From the NCBI GenBank assembly GCA_001792895.1, contig MARA01000004.1, positions 1,736,001-1,800,000 on the forward strand: a stretch of DNA of 64,000 bases. Reading direction: 5' to 3'. Position 1 is the first letter of the stretch. Each line of letters opens with the position of its first letter. The notes beneath the pieces were generated by a model that was given only the letters and a program-made list of their open reading frames with translations, searched no databases and was not told where the DNA came from. The translations under genes and the position numbers were made by a program. The DNA comes from Lentinus brumalis. Lineage: Eukaryota; Basidiomycota; Agaricomycetes; Polyporales; Polyporaceae. Shown here piece after piece: positions 53,962 to 64,000 of this stretch.

Positions 53962-56900
53962 CTAGGAGTCCTCCTGCTGGCTCGGCAGGGTCCGTAAGTG
54001 GCGAGAGATGAGGCAGTCCTTGACCCAGGACACGTCCACGCAATGGTCAATCACCTCAGAGTACCGTTTGAGGTCTTGGTCCTTATTGACGACGACGAGG
54101 TCGTAGTCTTCGAGCGCTTGGGTGGCGTACTTAACGTCCCCAACGGATTCAACCGTCGCCGCGCCCATGCACAGAATGATGCGCGGCACCATCTCAGCCG
54201 CTGCTTTCTTCTCCGCCGCATTGCCACTCTGTTGGTCGAGCAGCATGAGCGTCGGTGTGTGCAGCAATAAGCTCAGACTGACGTACCTTCTTGCCCTTCT
54301 GCTTGGTCGGCACGAAGTCGGGCGAGATGCAGAGTATGGTCTTGTCAGCGAATACTTTGGGCGCAACAAGATTGGCGGCGACGTCCGTCAGGTGGTGAAT
54401 GCTAATGCCCCAGTCCAGGTCGACCATTTGCGAGACGCGGGCGTTGAGTTGCTCCGAGAAGCCAGCCGGCAGCAGATACCGATGCCAGTCCAACTCTTCT
54501 TGCTATACACCAGTCAGCACAAGCTCATCGCGAAGAAGCCAACGACACTTACAGTACTCATGACAGCCTTCAGCCAGTCTACGGATACACATGGGATCCC
54601 GAGCGCGAGCGCGATCAAGAACTTCGGCTTCTGGTGGCTGTCGTCCGAGATGAGGAACACCCTGTCGATGTCCTTCGTCTTCTTCCACTGAATGTCGTCT
54701 GCCGTGAGGGTCCAGAGCTGGCCCTTGTACTCTATAGCACCCTCCATCGTGTACAAGTTCGTCCAGTCGTCCAGGACGACACCGCCATTGCGCTTGATCT
54801 GCGCCATGACGTTGTCCTTCGAGCTCAGGTACTCCGAGTTCGGCGAGAACGACATGACCAAGCCAGTCTTCGCCAGAGGCTTCTTTGAAGCGCCGCGCAC
54901 CGAGCCTTCGCTCGGAACAGACCTGCTGGGCGTCGGACTCGGCCGAGAGACCTTGGGACGGACCTGCGTGATGATGGTGTCCTCGGTGAGGAGACGGTCA
55001 TCCCACTCCGCCAGCACAGTGCGCGAGGCGACCCGGAGAGTTTGCACTTCGACCTCGTGTTCTTCGTCGTCAATCTGGATCGTGACCACATCGGTGGGGA
55101 GGTGTCCTGTCTCGGCGCACTCAGGCACATCCACGATCGGCACACTCTTCTGGGCCTTTGACCATGGGTGTAGGACGCTGTCGCCGGGCTTGACCTGGCA
55201 GAAACGAAGATGCTTGAGCTCGAGGGTCTCTTCGTCGCCGTCGTCGAACTTGACCCTGTATTTTGACCCAACCATCTCTACAACGATGCCTGGGAAGTAC
55301 TGCCCAGTCTGCCTCCACAGGCCGAAGATACGTGTGGGCGCATGGACGCCTGCACCACGCGCTACAGACGCGGTTTTGGCACGTTTGGCGGGACGTGTGG
55401 CCGGGGTCGCGGACTCCTCCTTCACCTTGGACCCACCTGGCTTGGAGGGAACCTTGCGCGATGCAGATGATACAGTACGCTTCCGCTTGTTGTTGCGTGC
55501 CGGAAGCTTGGATTTAACATCTGGAGGGTCGACGTCCATGTCGTCCTCATCTGCGGGGACGGTGTCATGATCATCGTTGTCAGGAATTTCCGCCTCGTCG
55601 TCCTCATCGTCGTCTTCATCCTCCGCCGAGCTCTCCTGCAACTTCCCGCGAGCAGCAAGCTTGGCCGCTCGGGGCGCGGTCCGGGTTCTAGGTGGTAGGG
55701 GCGTTCGCTGTATAGGAGTGCGAGGTTTCTTTGACTTCGCGGCTGCGGTTGCCTTCGCGTCCTCTTGTCGCTCCTGGGGATCCGAGGATGGTACAACGAC
55801 GTCCCTCCAGGACGTAGTCCTGTGCGCGACAACGGAGTCACGAATGAACCCTGTTTTCGTGGGAGACTGAGGTGGTTTCGCAGCGTGACCTCCCGTGTTG
55901 ACTGGACTCGTGGGCTCAGTAGCCTTCTGTTTTCCCTTCGCGCTGAAAGTTTGCACTGCCGCCGCCAACGGAACCTCTTCCTCTTCTTCCTCTTCTTCTT
56001 CCTCTTCCGCGATGGCAGGGACCGAGGGCTTCCCCGTTGCGATCGTACGGAGGACTTCATCTTCCGACTGCAACTGTGTGTGGATGTGGGCTACCGATGG
56101 ACTTGTCCGTGACGCGACAGGAGTTGCGGAGGGTAGACCACGCCGAGTAAAAGGAGGAGCAGGGGCATCAGCGATCTGAGTCGGACCGGTGTCTTCATCC
56201 TGGGTTGGACCTTCCGAGTCAGGGACAAAGCCGGATGAAGGGGATGAAGGTGGCTGAGGTCGACGCGTCTGCATAACCCGATTGGCCGGAGGAAGGCCAC
56301 GGCGCGGCAGAGTTGAGATGACACTCCCATTGACGGCGACGTCTGAGGGTTGTGTCTGCTCTACGAATTCGGAGGCCTGCGTCTCGTGCGCAGCTGCGGG
56401 GCTCGAAGGGATGTCCGAAGGTTGTGTCTCCTTGTCCGAAGAGAAGTGACGTACGGGACTCGGGGTAAGGAGGATGGCCCGTGGACCTGGTTCCGGAAGG
56501 ATGTGCTCGTAACGATAACGCTTTTCCGGTGCTACAAGTGCGAGGAGTGCATGCATCTCTGTCCTTCGTGAAGTGTGCGTAGACGGAACGTTGGACCGAA
56601 TCGAGGGCGCCTCGTATTGACCGTTCGCGTTGATGAAGCTGTGGTCATAGGCAATGGCAGAAGCATCCACCTCGTCTAAGGGGGTCCCCATCTCTGTTGG
56701 AGGGGTCTCGTCTGCAAGCTCGGTGACCTGCGTGCCAAGCTGGGTAGGTGGTGTTCCCTCATCAGGCTGCGACTCCTTGAACGGGCCATCAAGAATGTGT
56801 TTGTAGGAAGACGCTGGCTCGGTGGAAGGTGACGAAGGTTCGCCGTCCTCTTGGGAAAGGGACGAGAAGTCCGCAGGGTCAAGAGTCTGGATCTGAGCCT

Positions 56901-57910
56901 GGGGGTATGAATCAGAGGACTGGGTATCGACTTGAGACGGCTGCGAAGGTGCACTAGGAGACTGCAGAGTGCGCTGGGCTTGTTGAGATTGAGAGTCGTG
57001 CGAAGAATTGGATGGGGTGCCGTCTACGAGAATCTTCTCTTGTGAGGAGGATCCGCGCGCCGTTGGATCGCGCCGAGGCGAAGTCCACATGCCGGAAGCA
57101 AAGGGTGGAGGGCCCTCCTCGTCGGAAGTAGACTGGGTCTCGCCAAGTTGCGAGAGTGGGATGGCGAAGGTCCTCGTTTGCGCGATGAACGCTTTCGCGG
57201 GGTCTCCCTGAGGCAGTGGACCAGCAAAGGAGTCCTGCGAGGTAGGCGAGGGAGATCTGGGCCTGGGGCGCGGTGGCGGGGGCATTGCTCGAGCGGGGAG
57301 GGTGGATGCACGGTCGAGCGGTGCTGGCGGACGTGAGGGAATATAAGAGGCAGATGCGAAAGACACGGCGTTACCACCTTTGGCAGGGGACTGAAGAGTG
57401 TTTGTCCGCACACCAATCTCCTTGAGAGACGATTTCTCAGTAGTTGCTTTGGCAGCAGGTAAAAAGTTTGGTGTCTCTTTGAGCTCTGCGGTATAAGAGG
57501 GAGGTGGTTGGGAGCGAACGGGAGATCCGACGGCGGAGGGGCCGGCAGGTTCTGAGCGCTGACCCTGATCCCAAGACGCGGGTGTGTTCTCCTTCTGCGA
57601 ACCCTCCGGATGCGACTGATCTTCACCGCTCAGAAGAGACTGGGTCTGCGTGGCGACGAGGCCATGCATATGGTATTCCAGGGAGTGACCGCTCGATTGG
57701 AGGGATCCCTCATGAGGGCCGGACTGCGGTTCTTGGGTGATCGGGACGGCTGGGACCACCGTCTGAACGTCCCTCGGTCTGAGAGCGGCCGCGAGGAGCT
57801 GGCTCGCCTGCGTATCTTCGCTTCTGTTGCGTATTAGGTATCGGCTGAGTCTCCAAGAATATAAGTGACCGATGCACATACCCTGACTCATTGAGAGACG
57901 CCATAACCAT
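53962..57910 (-). CDS. Crb2/53BP1/Rad9-like DNA damage checkpoint mediator (Tudor + BRCT)
   Basis: Scaffold that binds methylated histone tails at breaks and activates the effector kinase. Short first exon MVMASLNESG (ATG 57908-57910; second ATG 57902-57904), a short intron, then one very long exon. The N-terminal 700 residues are disordered with a dense cluster of SQ/TQ sites (TQTQSLLSGEDQS, TQPSDIPSS), typical ATM/ATR targets. Tudor region: FGLWRQTGQYFPGIVVEMVG, SKYRVKFDDGDEETLELKHL. First BRCT: GLVMSFSPNSEYLSSKDNVM, DRVFLISDDSHQKPKFLIAL, IPCVSVDWLKA. Second: APKVFADKTILCISPDF, VPRIILCMGAATVESVGDVK, DLVVVNKDQDLKRYSEVIDH and CVDVSWVKDCLISRHL. The architecture matches fission yeast Crb2. Confidence 0.88.
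55974..56008. repeat. CTT/CTC microsatellite encoding a poly-Glu run in the Crb2-like protein
   Basis: Trinucleotide-type tract (CCTCTTCCTCTTCTTCCTCT...) that reads as an uninterrupted run of about eleven Glu on the minus strand, flanked by VPAIA and VPLAAA. Likely length-polymorphic. Confidence 0.8.
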
Positions 57911-58437
57911 TCAACCACACTAGAACGTCGCACAAATTGACTTTGATCGGCGAGCAGGCGTGAGACGCGGTGGTGGTCGTGCTAGCCGAGGTGCGAGGCA
58001 GAGCTCGATGTGCAGGAGACAGGCGCCGGGCGGCGATCAGGATGTGGGCGACTGCAGGGAGCGACGATCGGCAGAGATGAACCTGCAGACGGCGACGAGG
58101 AAGGGGTCGGGAGGAGAGTCAACCAGGCGCGCTCAGCCGGACGTTGAGCGAGGGTGGTCAGGTCAGGTCAGGGTTCGGGTCAGGGTCGAATGCGGTCGTC
58201 GCTCCGCCCGGCGTTTGCCGGAACGCGGTCACGTGGGATGTGACACCGACGCGTCCTGGCACTGCGGCAGGACGAACCAGCGAACCCCTCTCTTCCCGAC
58301 CGCCATTGCCGAAGTCTTCCGCACACGCCGCCGTTCCCTGCAGCGCAGGCCCTCACCTCCGCCTCCTGCGTTCTGCAGTCTACTGTGCTACGACCATTCC
58401 TTACCTGACGCTCTTTCCCGTACGGCATTGAACCTCG
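57911..58437. promoter_or_regulatory. Divergent promoter region of the Crb2-like gene and the membrane protein gene
   Basis: 527 bp between start codons. One ACGCGT lies at 58249-58254 (about 340 bp from the Crb2-like start, 184 bp from the other), with a CACGTG E-box nearby at 58230-58235. Tandem GGTCAGG-type bases occur around 58158-58185. Open frames here lack family features. Confidence 0.4.
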
Positions 58438-60435
58438 ATGGACTTCCTCGTCTCCAGCAAGTCAGCCTATCCGCCCACTAGCGAGCCTTCCCGCGCAAAG
58501 AACACATCTAGCAAGAAGGGGAAGACGCAGAAGACCGTCACGCCGAGCAATTTGGTGGAGAAGAAGTCATCTGGCGACTCCGACGAACACAAATCGTCGA
58601 CGACCGCCAAGGACAAGCCCAAGGCTACCGCGAAAAGCAAGGCGGACAAGACGATTGAAGTGGACGCCAAAGCCGTTCCTGTCCCCGCTCCGGACACTGG
58701 TCTGTCTTCTACGCACCCTGTCTCTATCCATACCGGAATACTGCCGGTCATTCCTACGGCGACCCCGACGACCCTCACGGTGCCTCCACACACCTATGGG
58801 TCTGGCTTCTCTACTCTCCCTCCCTTTTCTGCCTTGGCGACCTCTACGTTACTCGCCAAGTCGTCCTCCTCTACAGGCACTCCAGATGGGACCTCCCGTG
58901 CATTAGGCGAGAGCCAAGAGGGTCGCGCGAAAGGGCAAGCCTCGAAGCATATCCCGGTTGTAGTCATTGTACTTGTCGCTATCGGCGTTGCCTTTCTGCT
59001 GTTGGGCTGTCTGATCTTCTTCTGGAGGGTGCAGAATCGTCCGCGGAAGCGTTCCTGTCCCACGCCGTCCTTGCCGATTTGGCAAGAGCCCTTCACGGAC
59101 CAGGAGCTCAAAGGTGACGAGGAGTCTCTCTTTGGCGGTCAGGAGCGGAGCTCTGCGGTCGCGCGCCCGAACAGCAACGGTCTCTATCCTTGGATTCAGT
59201 ACACGCCGAAGCCTTCGGACGCACTGGCAGCACTCAGCCCGGTACAGCCAGCGGATTTTCCGGTACCTCCGCCTGCTTTTCGCTCAGAGAAAGCTCAGGT
59301 TGCTCAGTCCGTGATGGCGCCGGTTCGGGTTCCACTGCCAGTGAACAATGCGCCAGCCAATCCAGCTCTCCAGCAGATGCAAAGCGCGTTGACCCGAGCT
59401 GCGAATAGGGTGTCGACTCTCTCTATGTCGATCTACCCAACATCCCCACAGTCAGCGAACACGAACACCGGTATTGGAATGGCTATCGGCTGCGCGTCTC
59501 CTTTGACGGCGGATGGGACCCCTGTACTGCAGCGCAAGCCTTCCAGAGATCGCGTGTCCAAGAGTCGCAAGAGCTACCGCCACAGCCTCGCTGCTACTGA
59601 GTACCTGGACATCTATGGCGGCGCGCAGGTCACCTCTCCCAACCCTACGTCGGGATCTGCCCCGACCTCTGCTGCACCAATCAAGTCCGCACTGCGCAAG
59701 TCCACGTCCATCCACGCCAACGCGCAGGGCCGCGCACGCGTCAAGGCAGGATACACCCCCGGATCTGCCCCGCTTCGTGCGTCCTCGACCGTCGTAGGCA
59801 TCGCGACTCTCAGGCGCGCGGGTGATCGCACCTCCATGGTTGGCCAGTGCGAGCAAGACATGCAGCACATGCTCCCCCCGCTCTCACCCGCGCTCAAGAC
59901 CGACGCAAGGAGGGAGCGCGATGCCCGTGCGCTCGCATCCGCTCTTGGTCTGGCCAGCCCGTCGCCCCACGACCACTACTTGCAGGCGTCCCCTGTGCCG
60001 ACCATCGCCCCGGACGACTCGATTACGCTCGCGGGAGACCGGGCACGCAACAAGTACGGCGCACACAGCCGGGCGCACAGCGAGGCCATGAGCCCGGGGA
60101 CGGAGGCGAGTGCCCGCCTCGGTAACCTCATGCTCGCCGAGTTCACGAGCATGGCGTCGTTGCCGTCCGCGCGCATGGTCGCGGGCGTGCCCCCGAGTGG
60201 GTCGAAGGCGCGCGTTGTCCCGCGCAAGAACGTGAATGCCAACGCAGGCATCTCGCGGGGAGATGACAGGCCTCCCAGGGTCCCCTCGCCGCCTCCGCTG
60301 CCGAGCCTCGCGCAGATGGCGATGGCCCACACGAACCAGGAGGAGTATGATGACTATAGGAGCCCGACGTACAGCATCTACGGGCTGTACGAGGCGGAGA
60401 GGAAGAGTCGGATGCAGGGCGAGCGAGGATTCTGA
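58438..60435 (+). CDS. Single-pass membrane protein, Ser/Thr/Pro-rich, unrecognised
   Basis: Uninterrupted 665-codon frame from ATG 58438. Residues 1-170 are Ser/Thr/Lys/Pro-rich without a signal peptide (MDFLVSSKSAYPPTSEPSRA). One transmembrane helix follows (HIPVVVIVLVAIGVAFLLLG, then CLIFFW) and a basic stop-transfer (RPRKR). The cytosolic part has WQEPFTDQELKGDEESLFGG, NGLYPWIQYTPKP, long Ser/Ala/Pro stretches and a conserved-looking end SPTYSIYGLYEAERKSRMQG. The layout resembles basidiomycete one-helix membrane proteins of unknown role (wall sensor-like or anchor). No catalytic domain is seen. Lack of introns is unusual for this window. Confidence 0.75.
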   Translation: MDFLVSSKSAYPPTSEPSRAKNTSSKKGKTQKTVTPSNLVEKKSSGDSDEHKSSTTAKDKPKATAKSKADKTIEVDAKAVPVPAPDTGLSSTHPVSIHTGILPVIPTATPTTLTVPPHTYGSGFSTLPPFSALATSTLLAKSSSSTGTPDGTSRALGESQEGRAKGQASKHIPVVVIVLVAIGVAFLLLGCLIFFWRVQNRPRKRSCPTPSLPIWQEPFTDQELKGDEESLFGGQERSSAVARPNSNGLYPWIQYTPKPSDALAALSPVQPADFPVPPPAFRSEKAQVAQSVMAPVRVPLPVNNAPANPALQQMQSALTRAANRVSTLSMSIYPTSPQSANTNTGIGMAIGCASPLTADGTPVLQRKPSRDRVSKSRKSYRHSLAATEYLDIYGGAQVTSPNPTSGSAPTSAAPIKSALRKSTSIHANAQGRARVKAGYTPGSAPLRASSTVVGIATLRRAGDRTSMVGQCEQDMQHMLPPLSPALKTDARRERDARALASALGLASPSPHDHYLQASPVPTIAPDDSITLAGDRARNKYGAHSRAHSEAMSPGTEASARLGNLMLAEFTSMASLPSARMVAGVPPSGSKARVVPRKNVNANAGISRGDDRPPRVPSPPPLPSLAQMAMAHTNQEEYDDYRSPTYSIYGLYEAERKSRMQGERGF

Positions 60436-60547
60436 AAGAGGATATGGTTGTGCGTGGCTGGACCGCGAGTGTTCATGTTGTGCAAGTCACAGCGAATTTT
60501 CGGATAGATCACATCACTACGGACTTTCTGTAGCATAAGCTGGAATA

Positions 60548-60740
60548 CCCCTGGATGTACATTACAGGTGTACTGTATGATTGACTTGCCAGGTGCAAAG
60601 TCCATGGTAACCCTGACAGAATTCATAATCGTCGTGCAGATTGGCGCCTAGCAGTAACCACCACTTCGTATGCGACGCGCTACAAGGGGACTGGACGGCC
60701 TTGGGCCTCACTTATCTTGCTCCGAGTGAGGTTCAAGGTG
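60548..60740. repeat. Duplicate of the CHMP7 3' end and flank (copy of 60810-61000)
   Basis: About 190 bp similar to 60810-61000, sharing ATGTAC..ATTACAGGTGT, GATT.ACTTGCCAGGTGCAAA-like, CTTCGTATGCGACG and TTGCTCCGA..GAGGT blocks with scattered changes. It includes a degenerate version of the CHMP7 stop region (CTACAAGGGGACTGG against CTACATGGGGACCGG). Direct orientation, offset about 265 bp. Confidence 0.75.
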
Positions 60741-60809
60741 TCTACTGAAGCACGAGGGGCAGGACGACCGGACAACGGGAAGTCCCGATTACACGCCGTA
60801 TGGACGATG

Positions 60810-61000
60810 GACCCGTGGATGTACTCTACATTACAGGTGTAGCACAAGAATGATTTGCCAGGTGCAAACTCCAAGATCAACGTGAACTCGTATGTAATCG
60901 ACGCGCAGAATGGCGCACAGCCGCATCCACCGCTTCGTATGCGACGTCCTACATGGGGACCGGAACTTTCTCCTGCTCCGACCGAGGTGCAGGCTGTTCC
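60810..61000. repeat. CHMP7 3' end and flank, duplicated at 60548-60740
   Basis: Sister copy of the repeat above; it carries the real CHMP7 stop codon (60949-60951) and the last ~17 codons of that gene. Confidence 0.75.
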
Positions 61001-62594
61001 ATAGTAGGTGTATGCGTCGGGGTGCGCAGCTCCGGAGTTTCGAGCTGCTGATCCCGCGCATGTGCCTTCTCGTCCTCCACCTGCTGGACCAGAGCTTGAA
61101 ACTCCGCCTCCAGGTCGGCGTCGTCCACACTAGCGTCGGCCTGTGCCATCTCTGCGCCGAGCTGAATAGCATCCTGTACCTCGCGAGCGTCCGCGTTGGC
61201 TGCCGCCATAGCGTCCATTGTCTCGTCGATCTTCTCGCGCTGCAAGGAAGGATGCGCGAGGACTTCGCGAAGAGTAGCAGTGGAGGACTCATATGCCTTC
61301 ATGATCTACAAGCCGCATGCTCGCGTCAGTTTACTGCGTGCAACCGACGCGGACTGAGGATTCGAAACATACCTCTATGTCGCCAGCAGATGTCTCAACA
61401 CGGATGAGGGTAGAGCGCAAGAGCTCCATCGAGCTGAGGCGCTTCTTCAGCACCTCTTCGAACTGCTTCCGGGCACGCAGGTGTGTCATGGCAATCTCCT
61501 TGCGTTTCTGACGCAGAGCATCAGATATCTGCTGCGTGAGCCTGGCGAAATATTAAGATATTAGTTGGTGCTTGGTACGTCGACAGTAATGTACCTACTG
61601 GTCAATACGATGCTGCACGGTGTCCACTTGCGCTTGTAGCCTCTCAATAGACGTCTTCAAAGCGAGGATGCCGGTGTCTACAGGAGTCACCTCGGAGGTC
61701 TGGGCGGTGCCCTCGTCGACGAACTTGATGACCTGCAAGGCCGTCCACGTCTGATACATGCGAATATTGCAAAGTTTCACGTACCTCTCCTCGCACGATA
61801 ATGGCGCCTTTGTCTCGCTCCAAGAACTTCAGGACAACCTTCACGTCCGTACTGGACAACGTGGCACCTTCATGAGCACAATCTGCAAACGCCGCACGGA
61901 AGCTCTCCACATTGTAGAGCGAGTCCGCAAGATGGCCTGTGCTCTTCTGCCTCTGCCTCTCCAATATTCGCTCCGCCGCGCTCTCCAGCAGACTGACCGC
62001 AACGTAGTCACCGCGAACCTTCTTCCACCGTTCTGTCGTACCTGAGTCGCCAAAGACTGCACCATTTGACTCGACGATTCCGAGCTGACCGAGGGCCCAC
62101 CAAAGAGGCTTGCCGACAACATAACTCGCGATGCGGTATGGGAGCCACCCTGGGTCGTATATTGACCGTGACGCGTTCAAGAAGTCTGAAAGAGGAATCA
62201 AGGCTTTGGAGCTGCACAGCTCGAACTTCACTAGTGAAGAGCACCGATGAGGGACTCCGTGCCGAAATGCCAGAGACAGGATACTCACTATCACAGTGGG
62301 TATGCTCAACGGCTTCCCGACACCCTCGACACGAAAACGGTCTGCAAATGCAACACCATATGCATGCAGTACAAGCCTGTCCGGAACAGCACTAAGTGTT
62401 GAAGATTCCGAGAGCCAACCCCGGACTAGTGCGGCTTCTAGGGTGTGTCGCCACCATTCAACGTTCGAGGCGTACGACGAGGGATTCGAGTGCTTCTGGT
62501 GGGTAAAGTCCGAGTAAAGGGACTTGAGACGAGTGCTAGACACCGATGCATATGTTGGTAGGGATGTGAGCTGAGCAAGAGGGATGGAGGACAT
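60949..62594 (-). CDS. CHMP7: ESCRT-III-related protein CHMP7 (Snf7 family)
   Basis: Recruits ESCRT-III to the nuclear envelope for sealing and surveillance. ATG 62592-62594 (MSSIPLAQLTSLPTYASVSS). First exon 61785-62594 is exactly 270 codons: the winged-helix region with HQKHSNPSSYASNVEWWRHT and VGKPLWWALGQLGIVESNGA, typical of fungal CHMP7. The Snf7 part follows over three introns: VIKFVDEGTAQTSEVTPVDT, IERLQAQVDTVQHRIDQ, AMTHLRARKQFEEVLKKRLS, SSMELLRSTLIRVETSAGDI, MKAYESSTATLREVLAHPSL, DAREVQDAIQLGAEMAQADA, and ALVQQVEDEKAHARDQQLET. The tail ends KVPVPM. Membrane target and partners are from family knowledge. Confidence 0.88.
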
Positions 62595-63591
62595 GACTGG
62601 AGGGACGACGCGATCCGGTGGCACGCCTGCAGTACTCGCTCTGGCGCTCGCCAACAATGGGCGCTCTGCCTTCCTGTTCGAGGAACGTCATGCTGTGCCT
62701 TCTGCGGAACCACACACCACAGTGTGGATCGCAACCCTCTGAGAGGCTGCGAGATTTGGGCAGTCCAAGTCTCTCCGCCGTTAGGAGAAGTGCATTCCGC
62801 AGCCACTGAGCAGGCAGCGGGGTACAAACGGATAAGTATCAAGCAGGGCTTTCAAGTTTGGCAGGTACTAGTACACCTCAATCTCATCATGTCCGTCACC
62901 CAGCCACTAGAGACAGAAAGAACGAAATACTTTGTCCTCCTCAGGGACAGTGCGCTGCATTTTGGGCGATCCTCAAGCATTCGTCGCTTTTGCGTCCATG
63001 AGTAGTTCAAAGCAACTTCCGTAGGCTGAGCGCTGAGTTCACAATATGTATTGAGCACTACAGCTGAAGGCTACGGCATATTTGGGCAGAATGGTTGGAA
63101 GGACTGAGACGCAGCTCTTCTTCGCTCGCGACGTTCAGTTTTGCGGCCAAATTGTCAGAACTGATCCGACCCTGTCTCAGGCCCTGAGTTCGAGCGACAA
63201 AGGAGGGCAACAACAAAGCAACGTGTATATTCAATGGTATTGCACAGGACAGATAGCGACGACAAGGGATAGCAAATAACGGTGACAGAACGCACGTAGC
63301 AGAGGACAAAGCATCATGCAGCTTCTGATACATGACAGGAGGACAAACAGTAAGATGTGGCTTTTAACAGGAGTATAGCGATGGGACAGCAACAAGATTC
63401 AGGACAAAGAGAGCGCGTGACACGGAATTTGGTTATTGTTGGAGGATGTTTTTCGAGGAGAAGGGGTAGTAGAGAGATAAACAATGATAGCAGTGGATCG
63501 GACAGCAGAAAACAATCGGGGCGATGCGACATTGTACAGCAAAAAAGCAAGAGGACTCAGCGATAGATTGAGCGATGGTGCGGCGGTAGCA
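62595..63591. other. Intergenic, no supported gene
   Basis: About 1 kb between the CHMP7 start and the stop of the next minus-strand gene. Open frames (for example 62724-63005 plus) lack family features. An A/G-rich stretch with many GATAGC/GAGAGATAAAC-like bases lies at 63360-63590, probably 3' UTR of the next gene. Confidence 0.5.
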
Positions 63592-64000
63592 TCAGTAATA
63601 GTTGTCGATAGCGTCGTCAAGGTCTTCAGGACGGTACTCGGGTTGGTACTCGTTCCATTGTTCGTATTCGTCGTTGGGCCTGTTGGGGTCCCAGGTGCCA
63701 GAGAAGGAGCGGATGGAGCTGGACGAAGCAATCTATGTGACGAACGTAAGGCGCTAGGCGCGCCGACGAGCACGAGATGCACACTCACCCGGCTGGTCTC
63801 AGTGGGGGCCTGAGGCCTTGGGCCCCTACCAAGGGCTTGGAAACTGCTCGCAGCAGACGAGGCAGGAGCACTGGCAGGCGGCGCGGGAGAGCGCAGGATG
63901 CGTGGACTGCCAGGAGAGGATACTCTTCCAGGAGTCGGCCCACCCTCTTCGTCGCTGTGCTCGACGGGAGGGAGGTCGGCTATGCTGAGAGTGCTGGCCG
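63592..64000 (-). CDS. C-terminal end of an unrecognised protein, cut by window edge
   Basis: The last two exons are visible: 63789 to the window end (ASTLSIADLPPVEHSDEEGG, then a Ser/Pro/Ala-rich disordered stretch) and 63592-63732 (IASSSSIRSFSGTWDPNRPN, DEYEQWNEYQPEYRPEDLDD, ending AIDNYY). The intron 63733-63788 has GTGAG and CATAG ends and keeps the frame. The acidic-aromatic tail suggests a short linear binding segment. Too little is present to name the family. Confidence 0.65.

Noticed and set aside
55422..56060. Arg-rich 212-codon minus-strand frame
   Set aside because: It is a frame-shifted shadow of the acidic and basic stretches of the Crb2-like protein.
57700..57933. Reading the Crb2-like gene as one intron-less frame starting MRRSSVVEWLWRL
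   Set aside because: The first 30 codons read through a GTATGTG intron; the start MVMASLNESG joined to the long exon is better, and the upstream residues are of intronic composition.
61018..61410. Plus-strand 165-codon frame
   Set aside because: It is antisense to the Snf7 coiled-coil exons of CHMP7.
1..64000. CRISPR arrays, integrons, bacterial insertion sequences, phage attachment sites
   Set aside because: The window is eukaryotic; no regularly spaced repeats or transposase-like frames were seen.

Overview
The window is nuclear DNA of a filamentous basidiomycete, most likely an Agaricomycete. Genes are dense on both strands and cut by many short introns (mostly 45-75 bp, GT...AG). UTRs and intergenic gaps are short. 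Several gene families are typical of mushroom-forming fungi, above all DUF7918 proteins. I found no bacterial-type operons, CRISPR arrays, rRNA or tRNA genes. Exon borders were read by eye from reading frame plus splice signals, so spans are firm for the recognised genes and approximate for the unknown ones.

Layout. 1-7.4 kb: 3' part of a siderophore ornithine monooxygenase (sidA type), an unrecognised minus-strand gene, a gene-poor stretch with a 38-nt palindrome, a small 4-exon gene and ribosome-biogenesis factor RLP24. 7.6-16.6 kb: ATG2 (minus), divergent from a GDSL/SGNH esterase. 16.8-25.3 kb: a tiny gene, two tandem genes for the replication protein A middle subunit (RPA2), NatB subunit NAA25, and NCE101. 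25.7-36.95 kb: ribosomal protein uL30 (RPL7) with a probable C/D-box snoRNA in its third intron, an unknown protein, a LisH-CTLH-CRA protein, a PQ-loop vacuolar transporter and an IGHMBP2/Hcs1-like helicase. 37.2-43.7 kb: a DUF7918 cluster of two genes and one pseudogene, with an unrecognised gene on the minus strand between them. 44-64 kb: LIN1/CD2BP2 GYF protein, RAD54, a condensation-fold acyltransferase, an AT-hook protein with a SUMO-interaction motif, a Crb2/53BP1-like checkpoint mediator, a single-pass membrane protein, CHMP7, and the 3' end of an unknown gene.

The genes do not form one pathway. There is a concentration of genome-maintenance genes (two RPA2, RAD54, Crb2-like, helicase, AT-hook protein). 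ACGCGT (MluI cell-cycle box) motifs lie close upstream of RPA2 and RAD54, and four of them sit in 119 bp of the NAA25/NCE101 promoter. The most unusual items are a DUF7918 gene whose 3' exons look like repeated exon-intron units carrying SUMO-type motifs, the intronic snoRNA with a 13-nt match to a conserved LSU rRNA segment, the diverged tandem RPA2 pair, and short duplications of the 3' ends of two genes.
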